A DNA stretch of 64,000 bases from an uncultured Collinsella sp. (GTDB lineage Bacteria > Actinomycetota > Coriobacteriia > Coriobacteriales > Coriobacteriaceae). The notes beneath the pieces are model-generated. The model ran no database searches and was not told the origin of the DNA. It saw only the letters and a list, made by a program, of their open reading frames with translations. The DNA lies in the NCBI GenBank assembly GCA_900541235.1, contig UQIW01000014.1, positions 1 through 64,000 on the forward strand, given 5' to 3'. Positions 48,377-56,140 of the stretch are shown piece after piece; the stretch's first letter is position 1; each line of letters begins with the position of its first letter. The position numbers were made by a program, and so were the translations under genes.

Positions 48377-48453
48377 GCTATGGTGCAAAGTGGCCTGTCT
48401 CCAATGCACAAGTTGGTGCAGAGGGCAGGTTACTTTGCGCCAATCGTTGTTTG

Positions 48454-48810
48454 ATGAAGGGCGGATTCTCGTATGGCGCTCCCATGGTTTATGGCGGTCC
48501 GGGCCGGTATGTTCAGGGGCCGGGAGAGCTCTCGCGTCAAGGCAGATTTCTGTCATGGCTGGGGTGCTCCGCCTATGTCCTGTTTGACCAAGGCACCGAG
48601 GATCGACTGTGCAAACAGATCGTCGATGGATTTCTGGGCGAAGATCTAAGCGAGCCGTTCTTTAAGATTTATGACGGTCCGTGCAGCGAGATTTCCGATG
48701 TCGACCTGCAAGGTGTTGCAAATGCGGTCTTTAGTAACGAGCGTAACATGGCCAACGAGCAGGCCAAGGTGACCAAACAGAAGCTCGTGCAGCTCATGTG
48801 CGAGGCATAG
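48454..48810 (+). pseudogene. N-terminal remnant of a second glycerol dehydrogenase
   Basis: 118 residues. The opening MVYGGPGRYVQGPGELSRQG parallels the start of gldA (FNSPSKYIQGPDELAKLG), and the next stretch (WLGCSAYVLFDQGTEDRL) fits the first Rossmann strand, but all metal- and NAD-loop residues are absent. It stops after KLVQLMCEA, about one third of full length. Likely decay of a tandem duplicate, though a small regulatory protein cannot be ruled out. Confidence 0.65.
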
Positions 48811-48961
48811 CTTGGCGCTTGATCGACCTTGTGCAATCGGGGCGGCGATAAGCCATGGGCTATTTGCCGCAAAGATGCGCCGCGTGTAATTTACCCGAGG
48901 CGTGGGCCGATGGCGTATCATTATCTCTTGCTTGTTTGCACTGCTCAGGGAGGGGCCGCGC

Positions 48962-50215
48962 ATGGCGCAGGAACACGATCTGTTTGATGACATTATCGAG
49001 ATCAGCAAGGGTTTCGACTTTCTAAAAAACCCGCTTGGCGGTGTGACCGATGCGCTCGATCCGTCGGCGCCGCAGTGGAATCCTGCCGACTACAAGGAGC
49101 GTCCGCGTGGCAACACCATTCCGTGCCTGACCTGCAAAAACGAAAAGAGCAGCTGCACCGCGTGCATGGACGTTTGCCCGGTCGACGCTATCGAGGTCGA
49201 GGAAGACGCTATCGAGATCCTCGACTCCTGTCGCAAGTGCGGCCTGTGCGCCGCTGCCTGTCCGACCGAGGCGATCATTTCGCCGCGCCTGGCGCCCAAA
49301 AACCTGTATGACGATATCGTCTCTGCTGCTACGAGCCACGAGACCGCCTACGTCACCTGCACGCGCGCCCTCAAGCGCATGCCGCGCGAAAACGAGGTCG
49401 TCGTTGCCTGCGTGGGCGATATTACGGCCGAGACCTGGTTCTCGGTACTGGCGGACTATCCCAACGTGAGTGTGTACCTGCCGTTGGGTGTGTGCGATAA
49501 ATGCCGCAACACCGGTGGTGAGGACATTCTGGGCGAGGCCATTGCTACCGCCGAGGAGTGGGCGGGCACGGGCATGGGTCTGGAGGTCGATCCCAAGAGC
49601 CTCAAGTGCCATAAGCGCCGCGAGTACGAGCGCAAGGAGTACATGGAAAAGATCGCCCGCACCACTGGCCTTACCGTGACCAAGCTCAACCCGGCAACGG
49701 CGGCGCTGGCCTCGGTGACGCAGAAACTCAAAGCCCACCGCCACCAGATTACCCAGTTGGAGCGCACGCTCAACACCATGTGCGGCACCACGACGACCAA
49801 GCGTCGCCGTACGCTTACGCACGGTCGCCAGCTGGTGCTCTCGACGTTGCAAAACCACCCCGAGCTTGCCCAGAACATGCAGGTGAGTACGCCGGAGTGC
49901 GATTTTGACAAGTGCACGTCGTGCGGCGAGTGCGTCAACGTGTGCCCCACGTTTGCCTGCGATTTGGTGGGAAGCGGTCGCTTTGCGTTGGAGTCCACGT
50001 ATTGTTTGGGCTGCGGTGCCTGTGCCAAGGTGTGTCCCGAGCACGCGCTCAAGCTTGTTGAGCACGATGCGTCCAACTTGGTCGTCGTCGACCCCGAGGC
50101 CGAGGAAAAGGCCGCCCAGAAGGCGAAGGCTCACGAAGAAGCTGAGAAGGTCAAGGCCGAGGCAAAGGCCAAGCTGGACAAGATGCTCGACCAGGTGGAG
50201 AAGCTCGCGGACTAG
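48962..50215 (+). CDS. Multi-[4Fe-4S] ferredoxin-type protein
   Basis: 417 residues from the ATG at 48962. Two 2x[4Fe-4S] regions: CLTCKNEKSSCTACMDVCPV with CRKCGLCAAACPTEA near residues 55-105, and CTSCGECVNVCPTFACD with CLGCGACAKVCPEHAL near 325-375. Between them is a soluble domain with VCDKCRNTGGED. The C-terminus is a charged helix (EEKAAQKAKAHEEAEKVKAE). Probably an electron-transfer subunit in anaerobic metabolism. Partner unknown. Confidence 0.85.
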   Translation: MAQEHDLFDDIIEISKGFDFLKNPLGGVTDALDPSAPQWNPADYKERPRGNTIPCLTCKNEKSSCTACMDVCPVDAIEVEEDAIEILDSCRKCGLCAAACPTEAIISPRLAPKNLYDDIVSAATSHETAYVTCTRALKRMPRENEVVVACVGDITAETWFSVLADYPNVSVYLPLGVCDKCRNTGGEDILGEAIATAEEWAGTGMGLEVDPKSLKCHKRREYERKEYMEKIARTTGLTVTKLNPATAALASVTQKLKAHRHQITQLERTLNTMCGTTTTKRRRTLTHGRQLVLSTLQNHPELAQNMQVSTPECDFDKCTSCGECVNVCPTFACDLVGSGRFALESTYCLGCGACAKVCPEHALKLVEHDASNLVVVDPEAEEKAAQKAKAHEEAEKVKAEAKAKLDKMLDQVEKLAD

Positions 50216-50329
50216 TCAGCGAGCTCTATCTCTGCTTCATTTGCGCCGCCGCGGTGTCCGGATTCGCCCGGATGCTGCGGCGGCGCTATACTTATGAAGA
50301 TTGAAGTACCTGTACCAAAAGGAGCTGTC

Positions 50330-51406
50330 GTGTCCCTTTCCATCGGTATCGTGGGCCTGCCCAACGTGGGCAAGTCGACGTTGTTCACCGCGCTTACCAA
50401 AAAGACCGGCCTTGCCGCCAACTACCCGTTCGCCACGATTGACCCCAACGTGGGCATCGTCGATGTGCCCGATAGCCGCCTGCAAAAGCTCGCCGACATC
50501 GTTAACCCCGGCCGCATTGTGCCGGCTACGGTCGAGTTTGTCGACATCGCTGGCCTGGTGAAGGGTGCCAACGAGGGCGAGGGCCTGGGCAACCAGTTCT
50601 TGGCAAACATCCGCGAGACCGACGCCATCTGCGAGGTCGTGCGCTACTTTAAGGACCCCAACGTCATGCGTGAGGTGGGCCGCACGGGCGAGTTCGTCGA
50701 TCCCGCCGGCGATGCCGACACCATCATGACCGAGCTCATCCTGGCCGACATGGGCACGCTCGAGAAGCAGCTGCCCAAGCTCGAGAAGGAGGCCAAGCGC
50801 GACAAGGAGCTCATGCCCAAGTTCGAGGTTGCCAAGCGCCTGCTTGCCTGGCTCAACGAGGGCAAGCGCGCCGCATCCATGGAGATGACCGACGAGGAGC
50901 GTGCCGCCGCCAAGGGGCTGTTCCTGCTCACCATGAAGCCCATCCTGTATGTGGCCAACGTGGACGAGGATATGCTCAACGACGACCTGGCGCCCATCGA
51001 CGGCGTCAAGCCGCTGCCTATCTGCGCCAAGATCGAGGCCGAGCTTTCCGAGCTCGATCCCGAGGACGCTGCCGACTACCTGGAGAGCCTGGGCCTGGAG
51101 CAGCCCGGTCTGGACGTGCTCGCGCAGGCTGCCTACAAGCTGCTCGGTCTGCAGTCGTTCTTTACGGCTGGCGAGATGGAGGTCAAGGCCTGGACGGTGC
51201 GTCAGGGCGCGACCGCCCCGCAGGCCGCCGGTGTCATCCATACCGATTTTGAGCGCGGCTTTATTAAGGCCGAGGTTATTGGCTACGACGACTACATCGA
51301 GCTCGGCGGCGAGCAGGGCGCCAAGGCCGCCGGCAAGCTGCGCATTGAGGGCAAGGACTATGTCATGGCCGATGGCGACGTCGTGCACTTCCGCTTTAAC
51401 GTGTAA
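50330..51406 (+). CDS. ychF: Ribosome-associated GTPase/ATPase YchF
   Basis: 358 residues from a GTG at 50330 with AGGAG upstream. G1 is [21 protein letters not shown]3 is [20 protein letters not shown], then NVDEDM in place of the usual NKxD G4 motif, the basis of its ATP preference. A TGS domain ends the protein ([35 protein letters not shown]). Conserved translation and stress factor. Confidence 0.96.
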   Translation: MSLSIGIVGLPNVGKSTLFTALTKKTGLAANYPFATIDPNVGIVDVPDSRLQKLADIVNPGRIVPATVEFVDIAGLVKGANEGEGLGNQFLANIRETDAICEVVRYFKDPNVMREVGRTGEFVDPAGDADTIMTELILADMGTLEKQLPKLEKEAKRDKELMPKFEVAKRLLAWLNEGKRAASMEMTDEERAAAKGLFLLTMKPILYVANVDEDMLNDDLAPIDGVKPLPICAKIEAELSELDPEDAADYLESLGLEQPGLDVLAQAAYKLLGLQSFFTAGEMEVKAWTVRQGATAPQAAGVIHTDFERGFIKAEVIGYDDYIELGGEQGAKAAGKLRIEGKDYVMADGDVVHFRFNV

Positions 51407-51417
51407 GGACGACGCGC

Positions 51418-51801
51418 ATGTTTAAATATGGAAAAAAAGCCGGCTACATGGGCATCGCGCTGCTGGTGCTTGCGGTGATTCCGCTGGTGGTTGCAGCGTG
51501 TGTTATCCCCAACATTGGTCCCGAGGTGGCAACAAAGTTTAATGCCGCCGGCGAGGCGACGCGCTGGGGCAAGAGCTACGAGTTGCTGGCACTGCCGGTG
51601 CTCAACCTGCTGCTGAGCGTGGCGACGTACTTTACGGCAGGACGCCAGGCTAAAAACAATGATGACTCCGCCGCTATGGCGCGCATCGTGTGCGAGCGCT
51701 ACCTGCGCAACGGTTGCATTACGGGTGTGTTCCTCAACGTGGTCAACGTTTACTTTATGTACTCGGCGATTACCGGAACGGGCTTTGGCCTTGGTTTCTA
51801 G
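51418..51801 (+). CDS. Small membrane protein, SdpI/DUF1648-like
   Basis: 127 residues, starting 11 bp after ychF. Three to four membrane helices (MGIALLVLAVIPLVVAACVI, LPVLNLLLSVATYFTAG, GCITGVFLNVVNVYFMYSAI) and a PNIGPEVATKFNAAGEATRW segment like the DUF1648 motif of SdpI immunity proteins. Role unknown. Confidence 0.65.
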   Translation: MFKYGKKAGYMGIALLVLAVIPLVVAACVIPNIGPEVATKFNAAGEATRWGKSYELLALPVLNLLLSVATYFTAGRQAKNNDDSAAMARIVCERYLRNGCITGVFLNVVNVYFMYSAITGTGFGLGF

Positions 51802-51810
51802 CTTGTCCTT

Positions 51811-52200
51811 TTAGGCAACGAGTCTGCACACATATTCGATAGCTGCTGCGAGGCCGCCGCTCGATCGTGGTTTAAAGACCATGTCGGCGGCGGCCTCGTT
51901 TTCGTATCCGGCGCCGCGAAGGGCGAGTGCGATACCGGCTTCCAGGAGAAGGGGCAGACCGCGTTGGCTGGTTGCGATCACGGCAGCCTGATTGAGCGAG
52001 CAGCTGTGCGCCTGGCATTGGATAGCAAGTTCACCTTGCGCCGGGCAAGGGACCAGAACGGCGGCGACGCGACTTGATAGCAATGCAAATGCTGTGCGCT
52101 CATCGGGCGAAAGGCATTCAGCTTCAACGACGACGAGCTTGGGCGGCGCGCTGTTTGTGCGAAGCGTGGCTCGGTACATGCGGACCGAAGAACCCGACAT
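51811..52200 (-). CDS. Protein of unknown function next to an XRE regulator
   Basis: 129 residues from the ATG at 52200, preceded by AGGAG. Alternating strands and helices (PPKLVVVEAECLSPDERTAF, VLVPCPAQGELAIQCQAH, GLPLLLEAGIALALRGAGYE) suggest a Rossmann or TIR-like fold, but no motif is certain. Transcribed away from a perfect operator palindrome and its XRE partner gene. Confidence 0.55.
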   Translation of the reverse strand: MSGSSVRMYRATLRTNSAPPKLVVVEAECLSPDERTAFALLSSRVAAVLVPCPAQGELAIQCQAHSCSLNQAAVIATSQRGLPLLLEAGIALALRGAGYENEAAADMVFKPRSSGGLAAAIEYVCRLVA

Positions 52201-52223
52201 AGAAAACTCCTGTGTATTCGTCA

Positions 52224-52247
52224 AAACGTAAACTATAGTTTACGTTT
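52224..52247. promoter_or_regulatory. 24-bp perfect palindrome between divergent genes
   Basis: Core CGTAAACTATAGTTTACG with three A and three T added at the ends, symmetric throughout. It lies 24 bp from the minus-strand start and 30 bp from the XRE start. It contains ACTATA/TATAGT, which can serve as -10 on either strand, so regulator binding would shut both promoters. Confidence 0.8.
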
Positions 52248-52276
52248 ATGTTCGGCTCCATTTCAAACTCGGCTGC

Positions 52277-52495
52277 ATGGACGAACGTGCGAAACAGATT
52301 CTTGGCAGGCGGGTCGAAGAGACACGCAGGGACCTTGGTATCTCCAAGGTTGATTTTTGTGTGGCGACAGGAATCAGCCGACCCTACCTCGACCGAATCG
52401 AAGGTGGGACGGCAAATTTCACGCTCAGGGTTCTATTTAAGATCGCGCCCGCACTCGGCATGACGGTGTCAGAACTTCTCGAGGGTATCGAATAG
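52277..52495 (+). CDS. XRE-family regulator
   Basis: 72 residues, HTH_3 (LGISKVDFCVATGISRPYLD), followed by FTLRVLFKIAPALGMTVSEL. Probably autoregulates and controls the divergent gene through the palindrome. Confidence 0.8.
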   Translation: MDERAKQILGRRVEETRRDLGISKVDFCVATGISRPYLDRIEGGTANFTLRVLFKIAPALGMTVSELLEGIE

Positions 52496-52517
52496 GGGAT
52501 ACCCGTCGACAACCGAA

Positions 52518-53531
52518 TTACGCCATCGGGATGCGGTCGTGGTTGACTTGGCTGTAGAACAGGCGCTGAATCTCGGCCGCATCGCGCGACTGGCCGAGTG
52601 CCCACATGGTCTTGGCCACGAGCGTCTCGGTGGTCATGTCGTCGCCGCGCAGAATGCCCGGATGATCGGCGTAAGCACGGCCGACCTCATAAACGCCCAG
52701 ATCGAGGCCCTCTTCGGGGACCTGCGTGGTCATAACGACGGTGCGGCCCGAATCGACCCAGCGGAAAATTGCCTCTTGGAACGACTCGCCCGACTCACCA
52801 AACTCGGGGATACCGCCAATGCCAAAGGTCTCTAGAATCACGGCGTCGTAGCTATCGGCTAGGGCGTCGAGGATGCCCGGGTTTACGCCGGGCGTAAGCT
52901 TGAGTACAAATACGCGCGGGTCGATGCTGTCGTAGAAATGCACCGGGTTTTCGCCCTGATGCGTACCGTGAAGCCCGTTGCGCACGATGCGGCCGTTGCG
53001 GATATAGGCGATGGGCGGATAGTTGACGCTAATGAACGCGTTAAAGCTCATGGTGCGCTGCTTGCGGGCGCGCGTGCCGGCAATGGCGACGCCGCCAAAC
53101 ACGATCGAGACGTCGTGCGAGTGCTCATCGAGTGCATAGAGCAGGCTTTGGTACAGGTTGAGCTTGGCGTCGGTGAAGGGGTTGCCCATGGGCTTTTGCG
53201 AGCCAGTGAGCACGATGGGCTTGGGGCTGTCCTGAATCAGGTAGGAAAGCGCTGCCGCGGTGTAACTCATGGTGTCGGTGCCGTGCAGAATCACGAAGCC
53301 GTCGTGGTCGGCATAGCCCTCGACGATGACGTCGCGGATCCGCATCCAGTCACTCGGGCGCATATTGGTGCTGTCGATGTTCATGGGCTGCACGACGTCG
53401 AGCTCGCAGAGCCCCGAGATCTCGGGGACGCTCTGGGCGAGCTCCTCACCGGTCAGGGCGGGGGAGAGGCCGTTGCCGTCCTCGGTCGATGCGATGGTGC
53501 CGCCCGTGGCGATGAGAAGGATGCGCTTCAC
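52518..53531 (-). CDS. ansA: L-asparaginase, type I-like
   Basis: 337 residues. The two catalytic threonines lie in ILLIATGGTIASTEDGNGLS and in DGFVILHGTDTMSYTAAALS (HGTDTM motif). Other conserved parts are IVLTGSQKPM and LKLTPGVNPGIL. No signal peptide, so cytoplasmic. Converts asparagine to aspartate. Transcribed toward the XRE gene; divergent from guaA with about 270 bp between starts. Confidence 0.93.
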   Translation of the reverse strand: MKRILLIATGGTIASTEDGNGLSPALTGEELAQSVPEISGLCELDVVQPMNIDSTNMRPSDWMRIRDVIVEGYADHDGFVILHGTDTMSYTAAALSYLIQDSPKPIVLTGSQKPMGNPFTDAKLNLYQSLLYALDEHSHDVSIVFGGVAIAGTRARKQRTMSFNAFISVNYPPIAYIRNGRIVRNGLHGTHQGENPVHFYDSIDPRVFVLKLTPGVNPGILDALADSYDAVILETFGIGGIPEFGESGESFQEAIFRWVDSGRTVVMTTQVPEEGLDLGVYEVGRAYADHPGILRGDDMTTETLVAKTMWALGQSRDAAEIQRLFYSQVNHDRIPMA

Positions 53532-53799
53532 GTTGATATTCCTATCGTATTTGCCGCCGCAGAGGCGGAGTCGTTCGGCAGTATTGTGGCACAGGGCGAC
53601 GAATGTTCAAACGTATTACATCATCTGTAACGTCTGGTAACACTTCAATTGCCGTCAAATAGGGGCCCAGGTCGTGCGTTTGCCGTGCGCTGATGGCTGC
53701 GAGGGACGAGAAACCCCATATAACGTGTACACTATGAAAGATATTTTCGTTCATTCGCGCGGGCGGGCACCGGCTCCCCGCCAACAAGAGGGGGATACC

Positions 53800-55398
53800 A
53801 TGGATCAAAATGCTTCCGCAAAGGTCCTCGTACTCGACTTTGGTGCGCAGTACGGTCAGCTCATTGCCCGTCGCGTCCGCGACCTCAACGTGTATTCCGA
53901 GATTGTTCCCTGCGACATCTCGGCCGACGAGATTCGCGAGATGAACGCCTCTGCGCTCATCCTTTCCGGCGGCCCGGCTTCTGTGTATGCCGAGGACGCT
54001 CCGTCCATCGATCCTGCCATCTTTGACCTGGGCCTTCCCGTCCTGGGCTTCTGCTACGGTCATCAGATCACGGCCGTGACGCTCGGCGGCAAGGTCGGTC
54101 ACTCCGAGGTGGGCGAGTACGGCCGCGCCACCATCACGCGCACGGCCGGCGCCAAGCTCTTTAACTCCACGCCTATGGAACAGACCGTGTGGATGAGCCA
54201 CCGCGACGCCGTTTCCGAGGTGCCCGAGGGCTTTACCGTTACCGCCAGCACCGACGTGTGCCCGGTCGCTGCGATGGAGTGCGTCGAGCGCAAGATCTTC
54301 ACCACGCAGTTCCACCCCGAGGTCAAGCATTCCGAGTACGGTCAGCAGCTGCTGAGCAACTTCCTGTTTGAGATCTGCGGCCTGGAGCCCAACTGGAGCA
54401 TGGACAACCTGGTCGAGACCATGACGGCCGAGTTCCGCGAGAAGGTCGGCAACGACCGCGTGATTCTGGCCCTGTCCGGCGGCGTCGACTCCTCCGTCGT
54501 GGCTGCGCTGGGCGCTCGCGCCGTGGGCAAGCAGATGACCTGCGTGTTCATCAACCACGGTCTGCTGCGCAAGGGCGAGCCCGAGCAGGTGGAGGAGGTC
54601 TTCACCAAGCAGTTCGATGTCGACTTTATCCACGTCCACGCCGAGGACCGTTATGCCGAGCTTCTGGCCGGCGTGACCGAGCCCGAGGAGAAGCGCCGCA
54701 TCATCGGTACGCAGTTCTGGAAAGAGTTCTTCGCCGTGGCACAGCAGCTCGAGACCGATGGCAAGCCGGTCAAGTACCTGGCTCAGGGCACCATCTACCC
54801 CGACATCATCGAGTCCGGCGCTCGCAAGACGGGCGGCAAGACGGCAACCATCAAGAGCCACCACAACCTGATCCCGTTCCCCGAGGGCGTGCACTTCGAC
54901 CTTATTGAGCCGCTCGACCACTTCTTTAAGGATGAGGTCCGCGCACTTGGTCTAGCGCTTGGCCTGCCGGGTCACATCGTGTTCCGCCAGCCTTTCCCGG
55001 GTCCGGGTCTGGCCATCCGCATCATCGGCGCGGTCGACAAGGAGAAACTTGAGATTCTCAAGAACGCCGACGCTATTGTGCGCGAGGAGCTCGACGCCTA
55101 CAACCAGCGTCTGTTTGAGCAGACCGGCGAGCGCAACTCCGAGCACAGCTGCTGGCAGTACTTCGCGGTTCTGCCCGACATTAAGTCCGTTGGCGTTATG
55201 GGCGACGAGCGCACCTACCAGCGCCCGATCATCCTGCGCGCCGTCGAGTCCAGCGATGCCATGACTGCCGACTGGGCCAAGCTGCCCTACGACGTGCTGG
55301 CCCGCATCTCCGGCCGCATCGTTGCCGAGGTTCCCGGCGCCAACCGCGTGTGCTACGACATCACGTCCAAGCCGCCTGCGACCATCGAGTGGGAGTAA
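53800..55398 (+). CDS. guaA: GMP synthase (glutamine-hydrolysing)
   Basis: 532 residues from the ATG at 53800 (upstream in-frame codons lack a good site). The glutaminase domain has Cys in VLGFCYGHQITAV and His/Glu in FTTQFHPEVKHSEYG. The ATP pyrophosphatase has the P-loop LALSGGVDSSVVAALG, and the dimerisation domain carries PFPGPGLAIRIIGAV and ends PATIEWE. Converts XMP to GMP. A terminator follows. No purine riboswitch is seen upstream. Confidence 0.97.
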   Translation: MDQNASAKVLVLDFGAQYGQLIARRVRDLNVYSEIVPCDISADEIREMNASALILSGGPASVYAEDAPSIDPAIFDLGLPVLGFCYGHQITAVTLGGKVGHSEVGEYGRATITRTAGAKLFNSTPMEQTVWMSHRDAVSEVPEGFTVTASTDVCPVAAMECVERKIFTTQFHPEVKHSEYGQQLLSNFLFEICGLEPNWSMDNLVETMTAEFREKVGNDRVILALSGGVDSSVVAALGARAVGKQMTCVFINHGLLRKGEPEQVEEVFTKQFDVDFIHVHAEDRYAELLAGVTEPEEKRRIIGTQFWKEFFAVAQQLETDGKPVKYLAQGTIYPDIIESGARKTGGKTATIKSHHNLIPFPEGVHFDLIEPLDHFFKDEVRALGLALGLPGHIVFRQPFPGPGLAIRIIGAVDKEKLEILKNADAIVREELDAYNQRLFEQTGERNSEHSCWQYFAVLPDIKSVGVMGDERTYQRPIILRAVESSDAMTADWAKLPYDVLARISGRIVAEVPGANRVCYDITSKPPATIEWE

Positions 55399-55416
55399 AC
55401 GATATTCGTTGATTTC

Positions 55417-55455
55417 AAGCCTCTGACCTGCGAAAACAGGTCGGGGGCTTCTTAT
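55417..55455 (+). terminator. Terminator after guaA
   Basis: A 14-bp stem with some G-T pairs, AAGCCTCTGACCTG with CAGGTCGGGGGCTT, loop CGAAAA, then CTTATTTT. Confidence 0.88.
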
Positions 55456-56140
55456 TTTGCAACCTCTGTGCAACCTTTGCGGTTTCGCGCCCCGTGAACA
55501 GGGGACGTAGCACTGTTCACGTCTGGGTCCATATCGGCACTGATCATTGCCCGCGCTGCTTCTGCTTGCGCTTCAGCTTCCGCTGCTCGAGGCACGTCGC
55601 CCGGTGTTCCTCGCCAGAGGAGAGCTGGCCGTTCCTTGCGAAACCGCGAGGCCACCTATATCCGCTTGCTGCGGGCTTGCTTGAACCAGTTCCTCTTGAA
55701 AGAGCCTATACCTCCGAAGAACTTGTTGTACGTCTCACCGTCCTCCTTGGCCTCGTACTTGACCAAGGCAAGTTCGATAGTGCAGAGGTAATCCGCCACT
55801 TGCTCGAGGCGGTAGTCGGTCATCGAGGTCTTGCGGCGTCGGACGACCCCTTCTGAGAGGACCTTGCCCACCGAGTCGTCTCGCCCGCGGAACAGAAGGA
55901 GCGCATCCTCGCGACCTTCGGCGACCTGTGCTGCGAGATGGAGGGCTGCACCATCGCGCAGGGCCCTTTCCAAAGCGAAGTGTCGAGTCGAAGTGTTGAG
56001 CGTCGGCCCTGAATGTTCAATGACCGTTGTTTTCTGTCCCTCAAGTGGTGAACTTCTCCTCGGGGCTGTTGATTCCCCCACGCGCCCCCTTCCGTTCTCT
56101 GTGTTCCCCTTATACTCCTTGTACAAGGAGGTAAGAAGTC
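55456..56140. other. 685-bp region before the LevR-like regulator, probable gene remnant
   Basis: No complete gene. On the minus strand a frame from 55823 to 55656 gives 55 residues (MTDYRLEQVADYLCTIELAL and a Trp-containing basic end) and its upstream frame continues open to 56126. A further stretch, LEQRKLKRKQKQRGQ, occurs downstream in another frame. These look like parts of a broken protein, not recognised. The regulator's promoter must lie near 56050-56140; AAGGAGG precedes its ATG. Confidence 0.4.

Noticed and set aside
47209..48411. A minus-strand open frame of 400 codons over gldA
   Set aside because: Antisense shadow; gldA has all family motifs, flanking terminators and a proper start.
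53641..53799. Purine riboswitch upstream of guaA
   Set aside because: No three-way-junction core or its conserved loop sequences could be recognised.
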